A stretch of DNA of 7,506 bases from Chloroflexota bacterium (GCA_026389655.1 JAPLHL010000211.1:1-7506), one strand, 5' to 3'. Positions 1-6,705 are shown, counted from the first letter of the stretch. Made by a program: numbers and translations. The notes: generated from the sequence alone by a model not told the origin.

Positions 1-6
1 ATAACT

Positions 7-792
7 ATGACTGAAGGTCAATCACAGACGGGACCACGACTCTGCCGCCAGTGCGGTGGGGTGGTTCCAGAGGGAACGGCCATATGTCCCCGGTGCGGAC
101 AGAAATGGTACATGGACCGTACTGAACAAAGGGGTGTAGACCTCTGGCAAAAGATTATTGAAAAGAGGGCTTCCTCCGGGCTGGGAGAGGCGGCGCCTGC
201 ACAAGACGAAAACAAATACCGTTGTCCAAACTGTATGGCGGTTTTGAAGGCGCCTGCTGCTATCTGCCCTCACTGTGGCAAAAGCACAATCAAAACTAAA
301 ATAGTGCCCCCCCAATATGATGATGAAAAACTCTCAGGACAACCTGAAGAAGAACAAATCAAGTTTTCTGAGGCCGCCAGGGGACTCGCTTCAATAAAGG
401 GATCCACCCAGCGCGCTGCCAAGCTCAAAGGCAGGAAGCGACTCAGGATTATTGACGCTGTTATCATTGCAGCCAGTATCATAATTGTAGCCGGGGTCGG
501 CTTTATGTTAGTACGCCAGTACGGCATGCTGCCCTCTTCCCTATCGTCATTATCATCATTATTCACTCAACCGGCTGCAGAACAGCCAAAGACAACAACT
601 ACTACAACGATAACTCCTTCCATATCCGGCATCAAAGTATCCGATCTCACCTCAGCGAGCGCCGTCATATCCTGGTCGACTGCTACGCCTGCCTGGGGCA
701 AGGTGATCTATGGTAAATCCGACTCTTATGGCGAAACTGCTGTCGCTGCATTACAGGGGGACTCACAAAATATAACCTTAACAGGATTATAA
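7..792 (+). CDS. N-terminal part: two zinc ribbons, TM helix and first half of an FN3 domain
   Basis: As translated up to the TAA this is 261 residues. The first zinc ribbon is C13/C16 with C27/C30, the second C73/C76 with C87/C90; both are CxxC pairs followed by glycine-type knuckles. A basic stretch (KLKGRKRLR, about 139-147) precedes a TM helix at about 149-168, which by the positive-inside rule puts the ribbons in the cytoplasm and the rest outside. After the helix comes a low-complexity Ser/Leu segment (about 177-186) and six threonines (196-201), a typical extracytoplasmic linker. An FN3 domain starts near 203 (ITPSISGIKVSDL...WSTATPAWGKVIYG) and is cut at residue 261. If no readthrough occurs, the product would be an anchored zinc-ribbon protein with a broken, probably unfolded FN3 half and no redox domain, similar in layout to the two small proteins downstream. 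Confidence 0.75.
   Translation: MTEGQSQTGPRLCRQCGGVVPEGTAICPRCGQKWYMDRTEQRGVDLWQKIIEKRASSGLGEAAPAQDENKYRCPNCMAVLKAPAAICPHCGKSTIKTKIVPPQYDDEKLSGQPEEEQIKFSEAARGLASIKGSTQRAAKLKGRKRLRIIDAVIIAASIIIVAGVGFMLVRQYGMLPSSLSSLSSLFTQPAAEQPKTTTTTTITPSISGIKVSDLTSASAVISWSTATPAWGKVIYGKSDSYGETAVAALQGDSQNITLTGL
790..792 (+). other. In-frame TAA inside the first FN3 domain
   Basis: TAA is followed by CCG, and the next codons continue the FN3 strand (P E T A Y H F). No insertion or deletion is needed to join the halves. Confidence 0.9.
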
Positions 793-1617
793 CCGGAAAC
801 GGCTTATCACTTTGCTGTGCTGGTAACGGATGGCAAAGGCCAGGAGATTTCCCGCAGCAGTGACAACCTGTTTAATACGTCGGCAGCAAAGGACGTAAAG
901 CTGCCCTTAATATCACAAATAAAAATCATCCCGACCGATATAGGCGCCATTATCCAATGGGTCACCGATGAACCAGCTACCAGCCAGGTGCTGTACGGCT
1001 CCGATCAGTCGGTTAACAAATCAACTCAGCTTGATTCCAGGCTGGTTAAAGCGCATTCTGTGCATTTAAGCGGGCTGGAAGCAAACAGCCCATATTACTA
1101 CCAGATAAAATCGGCTGATGCCGCCGGCAACGAAGTTGTTATGGATCCTCCCGGCACATTCATGACCATGATCACGGTACCCATCGGTTCCAGGGTAGGC
1201 GAACGTGCATCCGATTTTACCCTGCCTATTTTCCAGACCCAGGAGAGCGTAGTGCTGCGAAGTTACAGGGGGCAGAAAATCCTTCTTACATTCTGGGCGG
1301 TATATTGCCCCGAATGCGACCGCGAGCTCTATCTACTGCAGACTCTCAAGAATAAGAACATCCCCAACGTAAAAATAATAGCTGTATTTCTTGAGAGTAC
1401 ACCGGACGAAATAGAAAAAACCATTGCCAAGTACAAAGCAACCAACGGTGACCTGACAGTCCCTGTGGTAGTGGACGCATATAAGACCACCGCTCACCTC
1501 TATAACGTCGAAAAAGTGCCGTGCACATTCTTTATAGATGGTGATATGATAATCCGCAACATCGAATTCGGCGGCTTTAATGTCGACCAGGTAGAGCAAG
1601 CTTTAAATGATTTATGA
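793..1617 (+). CDS. C-terminal part: FN3 domains and TlpA/ResA-like thioredoxin, separated by the in-frame stop
   Basis: This is the continuation of the same frame; numbering follows the full frame. The rest of the first FN3 is at about 263-290. A second FN3 spans about 300-391 with WVTDEPATSQVLYG and VHLSGLEANSPYYYQI. A TlpA/ResA-like thioredoxin domain spans about 397-536. The active site is FWAVYCPEC with C434 and C437, followed by E440 as in the CxxCxxE pattern of the family. The cis-proline is P505 in VEKVPCTFFID, and unusually the next residue is C506. The function expected of the family is extracytoplasmic thiol-disulfide exchange. A GTG at 817 could be read as a start, but no ribosome binding site is well placed and the product would begin inside an FN3 strand without signal or TM segment. 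Independent translation into a useful protein is therefore doubtful. Confidence 0.65.
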   Translation, partial: PETAYHFAVLVTDGKGQEISRSSDNLFNTSAAKDVKLPLISQIKIIPTDIGAIIQWVTDEPATSQVLYGSDQSVNKSTQLDSRLVKAHSVHLSGLEANSPYYYQIKSADAAGNEVVMDPPGTFMTMITVPIGSRVGERASDFTLPIFQTQESVVLRSYRGQKILLTFWAVYCPECDRELYLLQTLKNKNIPNVKIIAVFLESTPDEIEKTIAKYKATNGDLTVPVVVDAYKTTAHLYNVEKVPCTFFIDGDMIIRNIEFGGFNVDQVEQALNDL

Positions 1618-1637
1618 CCCGGTAGATCAAAAATCGC

Positions 1638-1666
1638 TTGACAGTCGATCGTTCCCGTTGTAGTGT
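1638..1666 (+). promoter_or_regulatory. Candidate sigma70-type promoter for the 1761-4316 operon
   Basis: A perfect -35 box TTGACA is at 1638-1643. With a 17-base spacer the -10 position is TAGTGT (1661-1666), which keeps only the TA...T core. Better -10-like words follow (TACAAT 1686-1691, TATAAC 1697-1702) but lack a well-spaced -35. The interval 1618-1760 is 143 bases without a gene, which fits a promoter region. The exact start point is uncertain. Confidence 0.4.
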
Positions 1667-1747
1667 TGATATTGAATGATGCAAATACAATGTAAATATA
1701 ACGTAAGTCACAGCAGGTCGGCTGCATTAATGACTGATTTGGTTCAC

Positions 1748-1752
1748 GGGAG
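1748..1752 (+). promoter_or_regulatory. Ribosome binding site for the TTG start at 1761
   Basis: GGGAG lies 8 bases before TTG at 1761. The codon directly before that TTG is an in-frame TAG (1758-1760), so no earlier start is possible in this frame. Confidence 0.65.
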
Positions 1753-1760
1753 TAATTTAG

Positions 1761-2399
1761 TTGGATAGTCAATTCAGATGTGGCAAGTGCGGTAAACCAA
1801 TATCCTCCAAGTATGCAAAATGCCTTGACTGCGGATCTTTAGGTCCTCATACATTCAGCGATTCAGTAGGATCACCCGTAGACGGTGGCCCGCCGGTTGC
1901 ACATCCACCAAAACGAAGGGACACATACTCCGCGGAGCAGATCGATAGACCTCAGCCTTCGGTTGCCCATACTCACGAAAGGTACGAGGTGGCAGAGCCA
2001 ATGGATATCCCTGACGAACCACCACGCTCACATCCCATTCGTGATTCTGAGGACGATTCAAAATTTCCGGTAGGCATGCGGCCCAGAAGTCCTATCCTGG
2101 ATTACGTTGAAGACATGGATGAATCCGAGGATAAGGAACCGAAAAGGCACTATAAAAGAGAAGATGACAGAGACACTGAAGATGAATCCGATGACGACGA
2201 TCGCTATCTGTCGGATGATGACGACCAGCGTGAAAAGCCGGCCCCCGAAAAACCAAACAGCACTCTAACATGGGTAGTCGGCATTATACTCATTTTCGTA
2301 TTAATTATTGCAGCCATCTATGTTATCAATAACTACGAAGAGTTGACGAAATGGTTAGCATCTCCTACGGTGCCTGAAATCTTCAAACCATCTGAGTAA
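1761..2399 (+). CDS. Small zinc-ribbon membrane protein with a highly acidic linker
   Basis: This 212-residue protein has no recognised enzymatic domain. One zinc ribbon is at the N terminus: C7/C10 and C21/C24, followed by the phrase CGSLGPH with H30. A long disordered proline- and charge-rich linker follows; residues 114-159 hold 24 Asp/Glu in 46. A TM helix is at about 168-189 (LTWVVGIILIFVLIIAAIYV), then a 23-residue tail NYEELTKWLASPTVPEIF. Charge balance suggests the ribbon and linker are cytoplasmic and the tail outside. The start is TTG: an in-frame stop lies immediately upstream and the first internal ATG (residue 81) would lose the zinc ribbon. It is the first gene of a probable operon and a clear paralogue of the next gene, sharing ribbon spacing, TM and tail. 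Its role is unknown; an adaptor, sensor or partner subunit of the 2904-4316 protein is an inference. Confidence 0.85.
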   Translation: MDSQFRCGKCGKPISSKYAKCLDCGSLGPHTFSDSVGSPVDGGPPVAHPPKRRDTYSAEQIDRPQPSVAHTHERYEVAEPMDIPDEPPRSHPIRDSEDDSKFPVGMRPRSPILDYVEDMDESEDKEPKRHYKREDDRDTEDESDDDDRYLSDDDDQREKPAPEKPNSTLTWVVGIILIFVLIIAAIYVINNYEELTKWLASPTVPEIFKPSE

Positions 2400-2423
2400 A
2401 TTTCATCTAATTGCATAATTTTT

Positions 2424-2427
2424 GAGG
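2424..2427 (+). promoter_or_regulatory. Ribosome binding site for the TTG start at 2439
   Basis: GAGG lies 11 bases before TTG at 2439. An in-frame TAA at 2430-2432 excludes a longer protein. Confidence 0.5.
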
Positions 2428-2438
2428 CTTAATCCGGT

Positions 2439-2900
2439 TTGAACGATCTATTTAAATGTAAAAACTGTGGCGCACCCAGGAGTTATATCCACCAATATTG
2501 CCCCATCTGCGAATCAAGTGGCCCACATATACCTGCCGTCAGCAGTACATCACGCTCCCTTCCTGTAAAGCGCAAGGTAGATCGTGATACCCCCTGGTGG
2601 AACGATATTGAACTTAACGAAAAGAAGAAGCCGAAAAAACGGCAGAAGAAAGAATGGGACTTTGTTAAAACAGTAGACGATAGTAGAAGTGAATTTATAT
2701 CCAGTTCAGAGGATGCTGAAGAAAAGCCAAAAAAAACGTTAAATTCAAATACGCCCGCTACCTTGGTATTTACGATCGCTCTTATTTTAGTTCTTCTTGT
2801 GGGCACCCTGTACGTAATTACCAATTTTGAAGATGTTACCAAATGGTTGACTTCTCCGACCATGCCTGAGTTTATTAGACATTCAGGAGCCAATGATTAG
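2439..2900 (+). CDS. Small zinc-ribbon membrane protein with a basic linker, paralogue of the preceding gene
   Basis: This 153-residue protein has the same plan as its upstream neighbour. The zinc ribbon has C7/C10 and C21/C24, exactly the same spacing, followed by ESSGPH with H30. The linker is shorter and contains a strongly basic run (EKKKPKKRQKKE, about 61-72), the opposite of the acidic linker in the preceding protein. A TM helix spans about 107-128 (LVFTIALILVLLVGTLYVI), and the tail NFEDVTKWLTSPTMPEF closely matches NYEELTKWLASPTVPEI of the neighbour. TTG is the only credible start, since the only internal Met is at residue 142. The gap to the upstream gene is 39 bases. Its stop is 3 bases before the next ATG and the next gene's best Shine-Dalgarno lies inside its last codons, so translation is probably coupled. 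No enzymatic domain is present and the function is not known. Confidence 0.85.
   Translation: MNDLFKCKNCGAPRSYIHQYCPICESSGPHIPAVSSTSRSLPVKRKVDRDTPWWNDIELNEKKKPKKRQKKEWDFVKTVDDSRSEFISSSEDAEEKPKKTLNSNTPATLVFTIALILVLLVGTLYVITNFEDVTKWLTSPTMPEFIRHSGAND
2885..2889 (+). promoter_or_regulatory. Shine-Dalgarno for 2904, embedded in the end of the upstream gene
   Basis: AGGAG lies 14 bases before ATG at 2904 and inside the last codons of the preceding gene. The spacing is long, so termination-reinitiation coupling may contribute. Confidence 0.45.
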
Positions 2901-2903
2901 CCG

Positions 2904-4316
2904 ATGAGCAAACAGTGGAGATGCGGCAAATGCGGCAAGTTATACTCTACTGAAAGAGAACCGTGCACCACTCCTGGATGTGGATCTCTTTTGCTACACG
3001 AGTATATAGGATCGTCGAGCAAAACCGATTTTCGTACCGCTGTTCAATTTAGCAAGGAAACCCAAAATACTGATCGCCCAAGTACCACACAAAATTTACC
3101 CGCCGATGATTCGCCGCACTCTTCTGAGGGAGAGCCAAATAATCAAGAGTTTCTTACTCCTGTAGCTGATATGACCGTAAAGGATGACAAACCCAGCATG
3201 CTTGAGATAATTAAACTGTCTAGTAAAAGCAGCTGGGCTGCGACATTTAGCCATATACAGGACCGATTCTTTAAGCCGATAATGAATTGGTTGAAAGAGC
3301 AGTTTCACGACTACCCGAAAAGAACTGCATGGATATTGATCAGCGCAACGGTGGTCGTCCTTGTTGCCTGCACCATTAGCTTTTTAAGTCAGGTGTGGTC
3401 TACCGTAAATCCTCTTGGTGCATCAACCAATATTCTGGGGCAGAATGCTACTAACGCAGCCAGCAAATTGCCTAACGATTCGACCACCTCAGTTCCAAAT
3501 GATGTTAAAGAACCAAGTGCCAATGCTGCTAACAGTCCGGCTCAGTCACCCACTGCCACCGAAAATGTCACTGCAAAGCAGCCAGAACCTGCCAAAGACA
3601 CTTTAGAACCGATACTCCTGGATAAACCGGCCGCCCAACCAAGCGACACAGCGGTGACGATCGCATGGAAAACCGATGAGAAAGCGACTTCGCAGGTAAG
3701 GTATGGCACAGATACTTCATACCTCTTTCCATCAATCGAGATCAGCAAGACAGATACAAGTCACAGCGTATATATTACCGGACTGACGCCCGATACTACT
3801 TACCATTTCCAGGTAATCTCCTCAGATGAGTCAGGAAATACCTTGAGCTCCGGGGATTACACATTCAGGACGGAATCTGTAACAAACGCAGCACCTTATG
3901 CGGGAAGCACCGCCCCCAATTTTACGCTCAAGACGCTTGACGGCACGGAGGTCTCCCTCAGCCAGTTCCGGGGAAAAAAGGTAATTCTCAACTTCTGGGC
4001 AAGCTGGTGTACACCCTGCAAGGTTGAGCTTCCCCATTTACAGGCAACATGGGACAAGTATAAGGACAGCGGTAACGTCATGTTACTCACTGTCGCAGGC
4101 AGCCAGTCCGATGAAGATGCCATCCGGTCATATGTGAAAGACAAAGACTATAATTTTACGGTATGCCTGGATTCCGGTGACAGTACTTTTAACAGGTACG
4201 AGATTGTCACCATACCTAAAACGTATTTCATAGACAAAGGCGGGACAATCAAAAGGCTTCAGCAGGGAATGTTCACCAGCCCCGGTGAAGTGGAGTTCAT
4301 GCTCAATTCATATTAA
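2904..4316 (+). CDS. Zinc-ribbon, single-TM, FN3, TlpA/ResA-like thioredoxin protein
   Basis: This 470-residue protein is the complete, catalytic member of the operon. The N-terminal zinc ribbon has C7/C10 and an expanded second knuckle C21-x4-C26, with H32 six residues after the last Cys. A hydrophilic linker leads to a TM helix at about 141-161 preceded by YPKR, giving N-in, C-out topology. A Ser/Thr/Pro/Asn-rich spacer (about 165-230) leads to one FN3 domain at about 234-324 (WKTDEKATSQVRYG, VYITGLTPDTTYHFQV). The TlpA/ResA-type thioredoxin domain spans about 334-470: NFWASWCTPC with C369/C372, E375, and cis-Pro P438 in TIPKTYFID. C421 is an extra Cys in this domain. In the family such domains reduce or exchange disulfides on the outer side of the membrane, usually with electrons from CcdA/DsbD; no such partner gene is in the window. 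The substrate is unknown. It is probably co-expressed with the two small zinc-ribbon proteins before it. Confidence 0.9.
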   Translation: MSKQWRCGKCGKLYSTEREPCTTPGCGSLLLHEYIGSSSKTDFRTAVQFSKETQNTDRPSTTQNLPADDSPHSSEGEPNNQEFLTPVADMTVKDDKPSMLEIIKLSSKSSWAATFSHIQDRFFKPIMNWLKEQFHDYPKRTAWILISATVVVLVACTISFLSQVWSTVNPLGASTNILGQNATNAASKLPNDSTTSVPNDVKEPSANAANSPAQSPTATENVTAKQPEPAKDTLEPILLDKPAAQPSDTAVTIAWKTDEKATSQVRYGTDTSYLFPSIEISKTDTSHSVYITGLTPDTTYHFQVISSDESGNTLSSGDYTFRTESVTNAAPYAGSTAPNFTLKTLDGTEVSLSQFRGKKVILNFWASWCTPCKVELPHLQATWDKYKDSGNVMLLTVAGSQSDEDAIRSYVKDKDYNFTVCLDSGDSTFNRYEIVTIPKTYFIDKGGTIKRLQQGMFTSPGEVEFMLNSY

Positions 4317-4378
4317 TCGCCGGAAGCGTTGTACCGAATATCTTCAATAAATTTTCATGAATAATGAACTGCTCAAAC

Positions 4379-4407
4379 TTGACATATGAGATATCTTGAC
4401 TTACCTT
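4379..4407 (+). promoter_or_regulatory. Candidate promoter for the 4449 gene
   Basis: A perfect TTGACA is at 4379-4384, and 17 bases later TACCTT (4402-4407) has only the TA...T core of a -10 box. A second TTGACT (4396-4401) and an AT-rich TATAAA (4411-4416) follow but are spaced too closely to each other. The 132-base gap 4317-4448 and this box argue for a separate transcription unit. No convincing terminator was seen after 4316, so readthrough from the upstream operon is possible. Confidence 0.33.
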
Positions 4408-4448
4408 TAATATAAAATTCCCAGGCCTGTTTGAATGGAAAATAATTC

Positions 4449-6620
4449 ATGCCCAGCAATATAATCTGCCAGCGATGCCAATGCATCAATGAGCCTTATG
4501 CAACCACCTGTCAACGATGCGGAGCGCGGTTCTGCCCCAACTGCAAACTGGTAATAGACTCCCCTAACGCCAAGATTTGCCCTCATTGCGGCAAGACCGA
4601 CCTGTCGTTCAAACCGGGTAAATACGCCGGCAGCACCTATGTTGCGCCGGGTGTCTCAGGGGCACCAGCCAGTCAAAATTATTGCTCCAATTGCGGTTCC
4701 AGGGTTGAATCGGGCGTTAAGAAATGCCCCTATTGCGGACGCCTTGGCACATTAGTAACACAAACTCCCCGGCAGGGGTATGGTGTGATGAAATCAGCGC
4801 ACGGCGGACCTGATCAGTCATATTCCCCAGAACCTGAAATAACTACACAAAAAGTTTGCCAAAAATGCGGCAGGCAAATACCGCCAGGATCAAGCCTTTG
4901 CCCTGTACACGGCAAATTCGGTGGTGGAAATACCTTAAAGCAGGGGTTCGGTTCTAGAGATACATCGGTAGAGGCTGAAGCATATAGAAGGATGGCTACG
5001 AGGGGCACTGAAGCAGCAGAGCATACCAGACCTACGACCCATAGGGCTCCTCCGGAAGACACATACCCCCAGATGGTTTCCGGGCCTCCTGCGCTACCAC
5101 GAGAGGCTATCCCCCAGCCAGATATGCAGGAATTACGCACCTGCCCGAATTGCGGCTCCTCCGTGCCGGACCGCAGCAAAGTATGCCCGAATTGCGGCCA
5201 TAACCGTCTGCCACCCCAGAGAAGCCGGCCCATCTTTAAGGCTGAAGCGTTTTACAAGACCAGGGAGGCATCAGCACAAGCATATCCCGCGTATATGCCG
5301 CCGGCGGAGCAGTACTATGGCCAGCCTGCAGTGCAGCCATATGAAGAATCCTACCCGGCTGCCACCCCCGGCTTCATCGAGGAGATTAAACCGGAAAAGA
5401 AAAGAAAGAAAGAAAAACAACCGAAAGAAGCCGCGTACAAAGATGCAAGCCGCGGGCAAAAGAAATCACCCTGGCCCATGCTGCTTGCATTGCTTGCACT
5501 GGCCGGCGTCATCATCATTGCAGTGGTGTTAATAATGGATATGCTGAAAACCCCGACACCCATCACAACTTTACCCAGCAACACTAACCCCGGTACGGTG
5601 GTCGCAAAGCCGCCCGTGATATCGAATATACAGTACACAGATATAGGCAAGACAGGAGCTACAGTAACATGGACAACTGACAAGAAGTCCAATAGCATCG
5701 TGATCTCTTGCAAGGAGGGCGGCACCTTATGCGAAAACGCCAAAGACGATGCCCTGGTGACCAGCCACAGTATTAAATTGACCAACCTTGAACAGGGTCA
5801 AGCCTACCACATTACGGTGAAATCTATGGTCAACGATGTCGATGCCAGCCTGGATGCGCCCTATGTACTCAGGACCACTGACGTGCAGGACACTACACCG
5901 CCGAAGATCACCGGTGTAAAAGTAACAAATATGTCGAGCACCGGCACCGGCACATCGGTCACCGTAACATGGACTACCGATGAACCAGCCACCAGCCAGG
6001 TAAGCTATGGGACGTCTGGAAGCTACGGGACACTGCAGCCCGAACAATCAGATACCACGATGCTAAAAAGCCACGATGTAACACTGTACGGCTTAAGCCC
6101 ACAGACAACTTTCCATTTTAAAGTCACGTCACGTGACGCCGATGGCAACGAAGCGTCGTCATCGGATGCAACGTTTGTTACACCTGCGCCCGCCGGATCA
6201 GGGATAGGCAATAACGCTCCGGACTTTACATTGGACTGTGCTGACGGAAGCAAGGTAACGCTAAGCAGCTTTCGGGGAAGTAAGGTCATTATAAATTTTT
6301 GGCATACGTCATGCGCCCCCTGCATGGGGGAAATGCCGCTCTTGCAGCAAATGCACGAGGCAAATCCAAACCTTCCGATGTTGGTTATCCATGGAACAGC
6401 TTTAGGGCCCATAAACCTCAACTACGTGGGCTCCCTGCTGCAGGAAAAAGGATTTACGTTCACAGTTCCGCTTGATATCACCGGCCAGGTGTCTGGCCTT
6501 TATAGTGTTAGCTCTGTGCCCCAGACGTTCTTTCTTGACGCAAGCGGCACAATACGGAAAATACAGGACGGATCGTTCAGCGGACTCAGTCAAATTGAAA
6601 ACATGCTGAGTTCCTACTAA
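4449..6620 (+). CDS. Five-zinc-ribbon, single-TM, two-FN3, TlpA/ResA-like thioredoxin protein
   Basis: At 723 residues this is the largest member of the cluster. The cytoplasmic part has five zinc ribbons: C7/C10/C21/C24; C29/C32/C44/C47, close behind the first like a double zinc ribbon; C79/C82/C93/C96; a variant C137/C140/C151/H154 (CPVHG); and C232/C235/C246/C249. Pro/Tyr/Gln-rich linkers separate them, ending in a basic run KPEKKRKKEKQPK (about 314-326). A TM helix is at about 342-364. Outside are FN3-1 (about 387-477, with an unusual pair C420/C428) and FN3-2 (about 482-580; WTTDEPATSQVSYG, LYGLSPQTTFHFKV). The thioredoxin domain spans about 585-723: NFWHTSCAPC with C622/C625, E628, and cis-Pro P691 in SVPQTFFLD; C596 is an additional Cys. 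ATG at 4449 is chosen because an in-frame TAA lies two codons upstream; a weak GGAA (4437-4440) is 8 bases before it. Extracytoplasmic thiol-disulfide exchange is expected. The ligand of the ribbons (metal, nucleic acid or protein) is unknown. Confidence 0.9.
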   Translation: MPSNIICQRCQCINEPYATTCQRCGARFCPNCKLVIDSPNAKICPHCGKTDLSFKPGKYAGSTYVAPGVSGAPASQNYCSNCGSRVESGVKKCPYCGRLGTLVTQTPRQGYGVMKSAHGGPDQSYSPEPEITTQKVCQKCGRQIPPGSSLCPVHGKFGGGNTLKQGFGSRDTSVEAEAYRRMATRGTEAAEHTRPTTHRAPPEDTYPQMVSGPPALPREAIPQPDMQELRTCPNCGSSVPDRSKVCPNCGHNRLPPQRSRPIFKAEAFYKTREASAQAYPAYMPPAEQYYGQPAVQPYEESYPAATPGFIEEIKPEKKRKKEKQPKEAAYKDASRGQKKSPWPMLLALLALAGVIIIAVVLIMDMLKTPTPITTLPSNTNPGTVVAKPPVISNIQYTDIGKTGATVTWTTDKKSNSIVISCKEGGTLCENAKDDALVTSHSIKLTNLEQGQAYHITVKSMVNDVDASLDAPYVLRTTDVQDTTPPKITGVKVTNMSSTGTGTSVTVTWTTDEPATSQVSYGTSGSYGTLQPEQSDTTMLKSHDVTLYGLSPQTTFHFKVTSRDADGNEASSSDATFVTPAPAGSGIGNNAPDFTLDCADGSKVTLSSFRGSKVIINFWHTSCAPCMGEMPLLQQMHEANPNLPMLVIHGTALGPINLNYVGSLLQEKGFTFTVPLDITGQVSGLYSVSSVPQTFFLDASGTIRKIQDGSFSGLSQIENMLSSY

Positions 6621-6684
6621 GATGCATCCGTTTCAGGTCAACTTGCACTGTTTACCGTGGCTATTTCGTTAATTATCACCCTTT

Positions 6685-6705
6685 GACCAGGGAAACCCGG
6701 GGGTC
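6685..6705 (+). terminator. Weak hairpin after the 4449-6620 gene
   Basis: A GGG-AAA-CCC hairpin core is extended by CC/GG pairs across an A/G mismatch and by GA/TC beyond a two-base bulge. It lies 65 bases after the stop codon. The following bases (TTGTTC) are only weakly T-rich, so this is a poor intrinsic terminator at best. Confidence 0.3.

Larger units (their letters stand above)
7..1617 (+). pseudogene. Zinc-ribbon/TM/FN3/TlpA-thioredoxin membrane protein gene interrupted by an in-frame TAA
   Basis: One reading frame runs from ATG at 7 to TGA at 1615-1617 (about 536 codons) and is broken only by TAA at 790-792, codon 262. The frame is identical on both sides, and the stop falls in the middle of an FN3 domain. 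The text reads ITLTGL, stop, PETAYHF, where the paralogues in this window read ITGLTPDTTYHF and LYGLSPQTTFHF. The missing codon is therefore the residue between GL and P, usually T, S or E. A single base change from TCA (Ser) or GAA (Glu) would give TAA. The other genes here end with TAA or TAG, so codon reassignment is unlikely. Explanations are a recent nonsense mutation, a sequencing or assembly error, or readthrough. Only six bases precede the ATG, so the ribosome binding site and any upstream start cannot be judged. Confidence 0.8.

Noticed and set aside
7..1617. Stop-codon reassignment (TAA read as an amino acid)
   Set aside because: Three other genes in the window end in TAA at the expected protein end, so TAA is a normal stop here.
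1618..1760. Intrinsic terminator after the interrupted gene
   Set aside because: No stem-loop followed by a T run could be found in this interval.
4814..5785. Long minus-strand open frames of about 140 codons inside the 4449-6620 gene
   Set aside because: They lie antisense to a gene with clear conserved domains and encode Gly/Arg/Ser/Phe-rich text typical of shadows.
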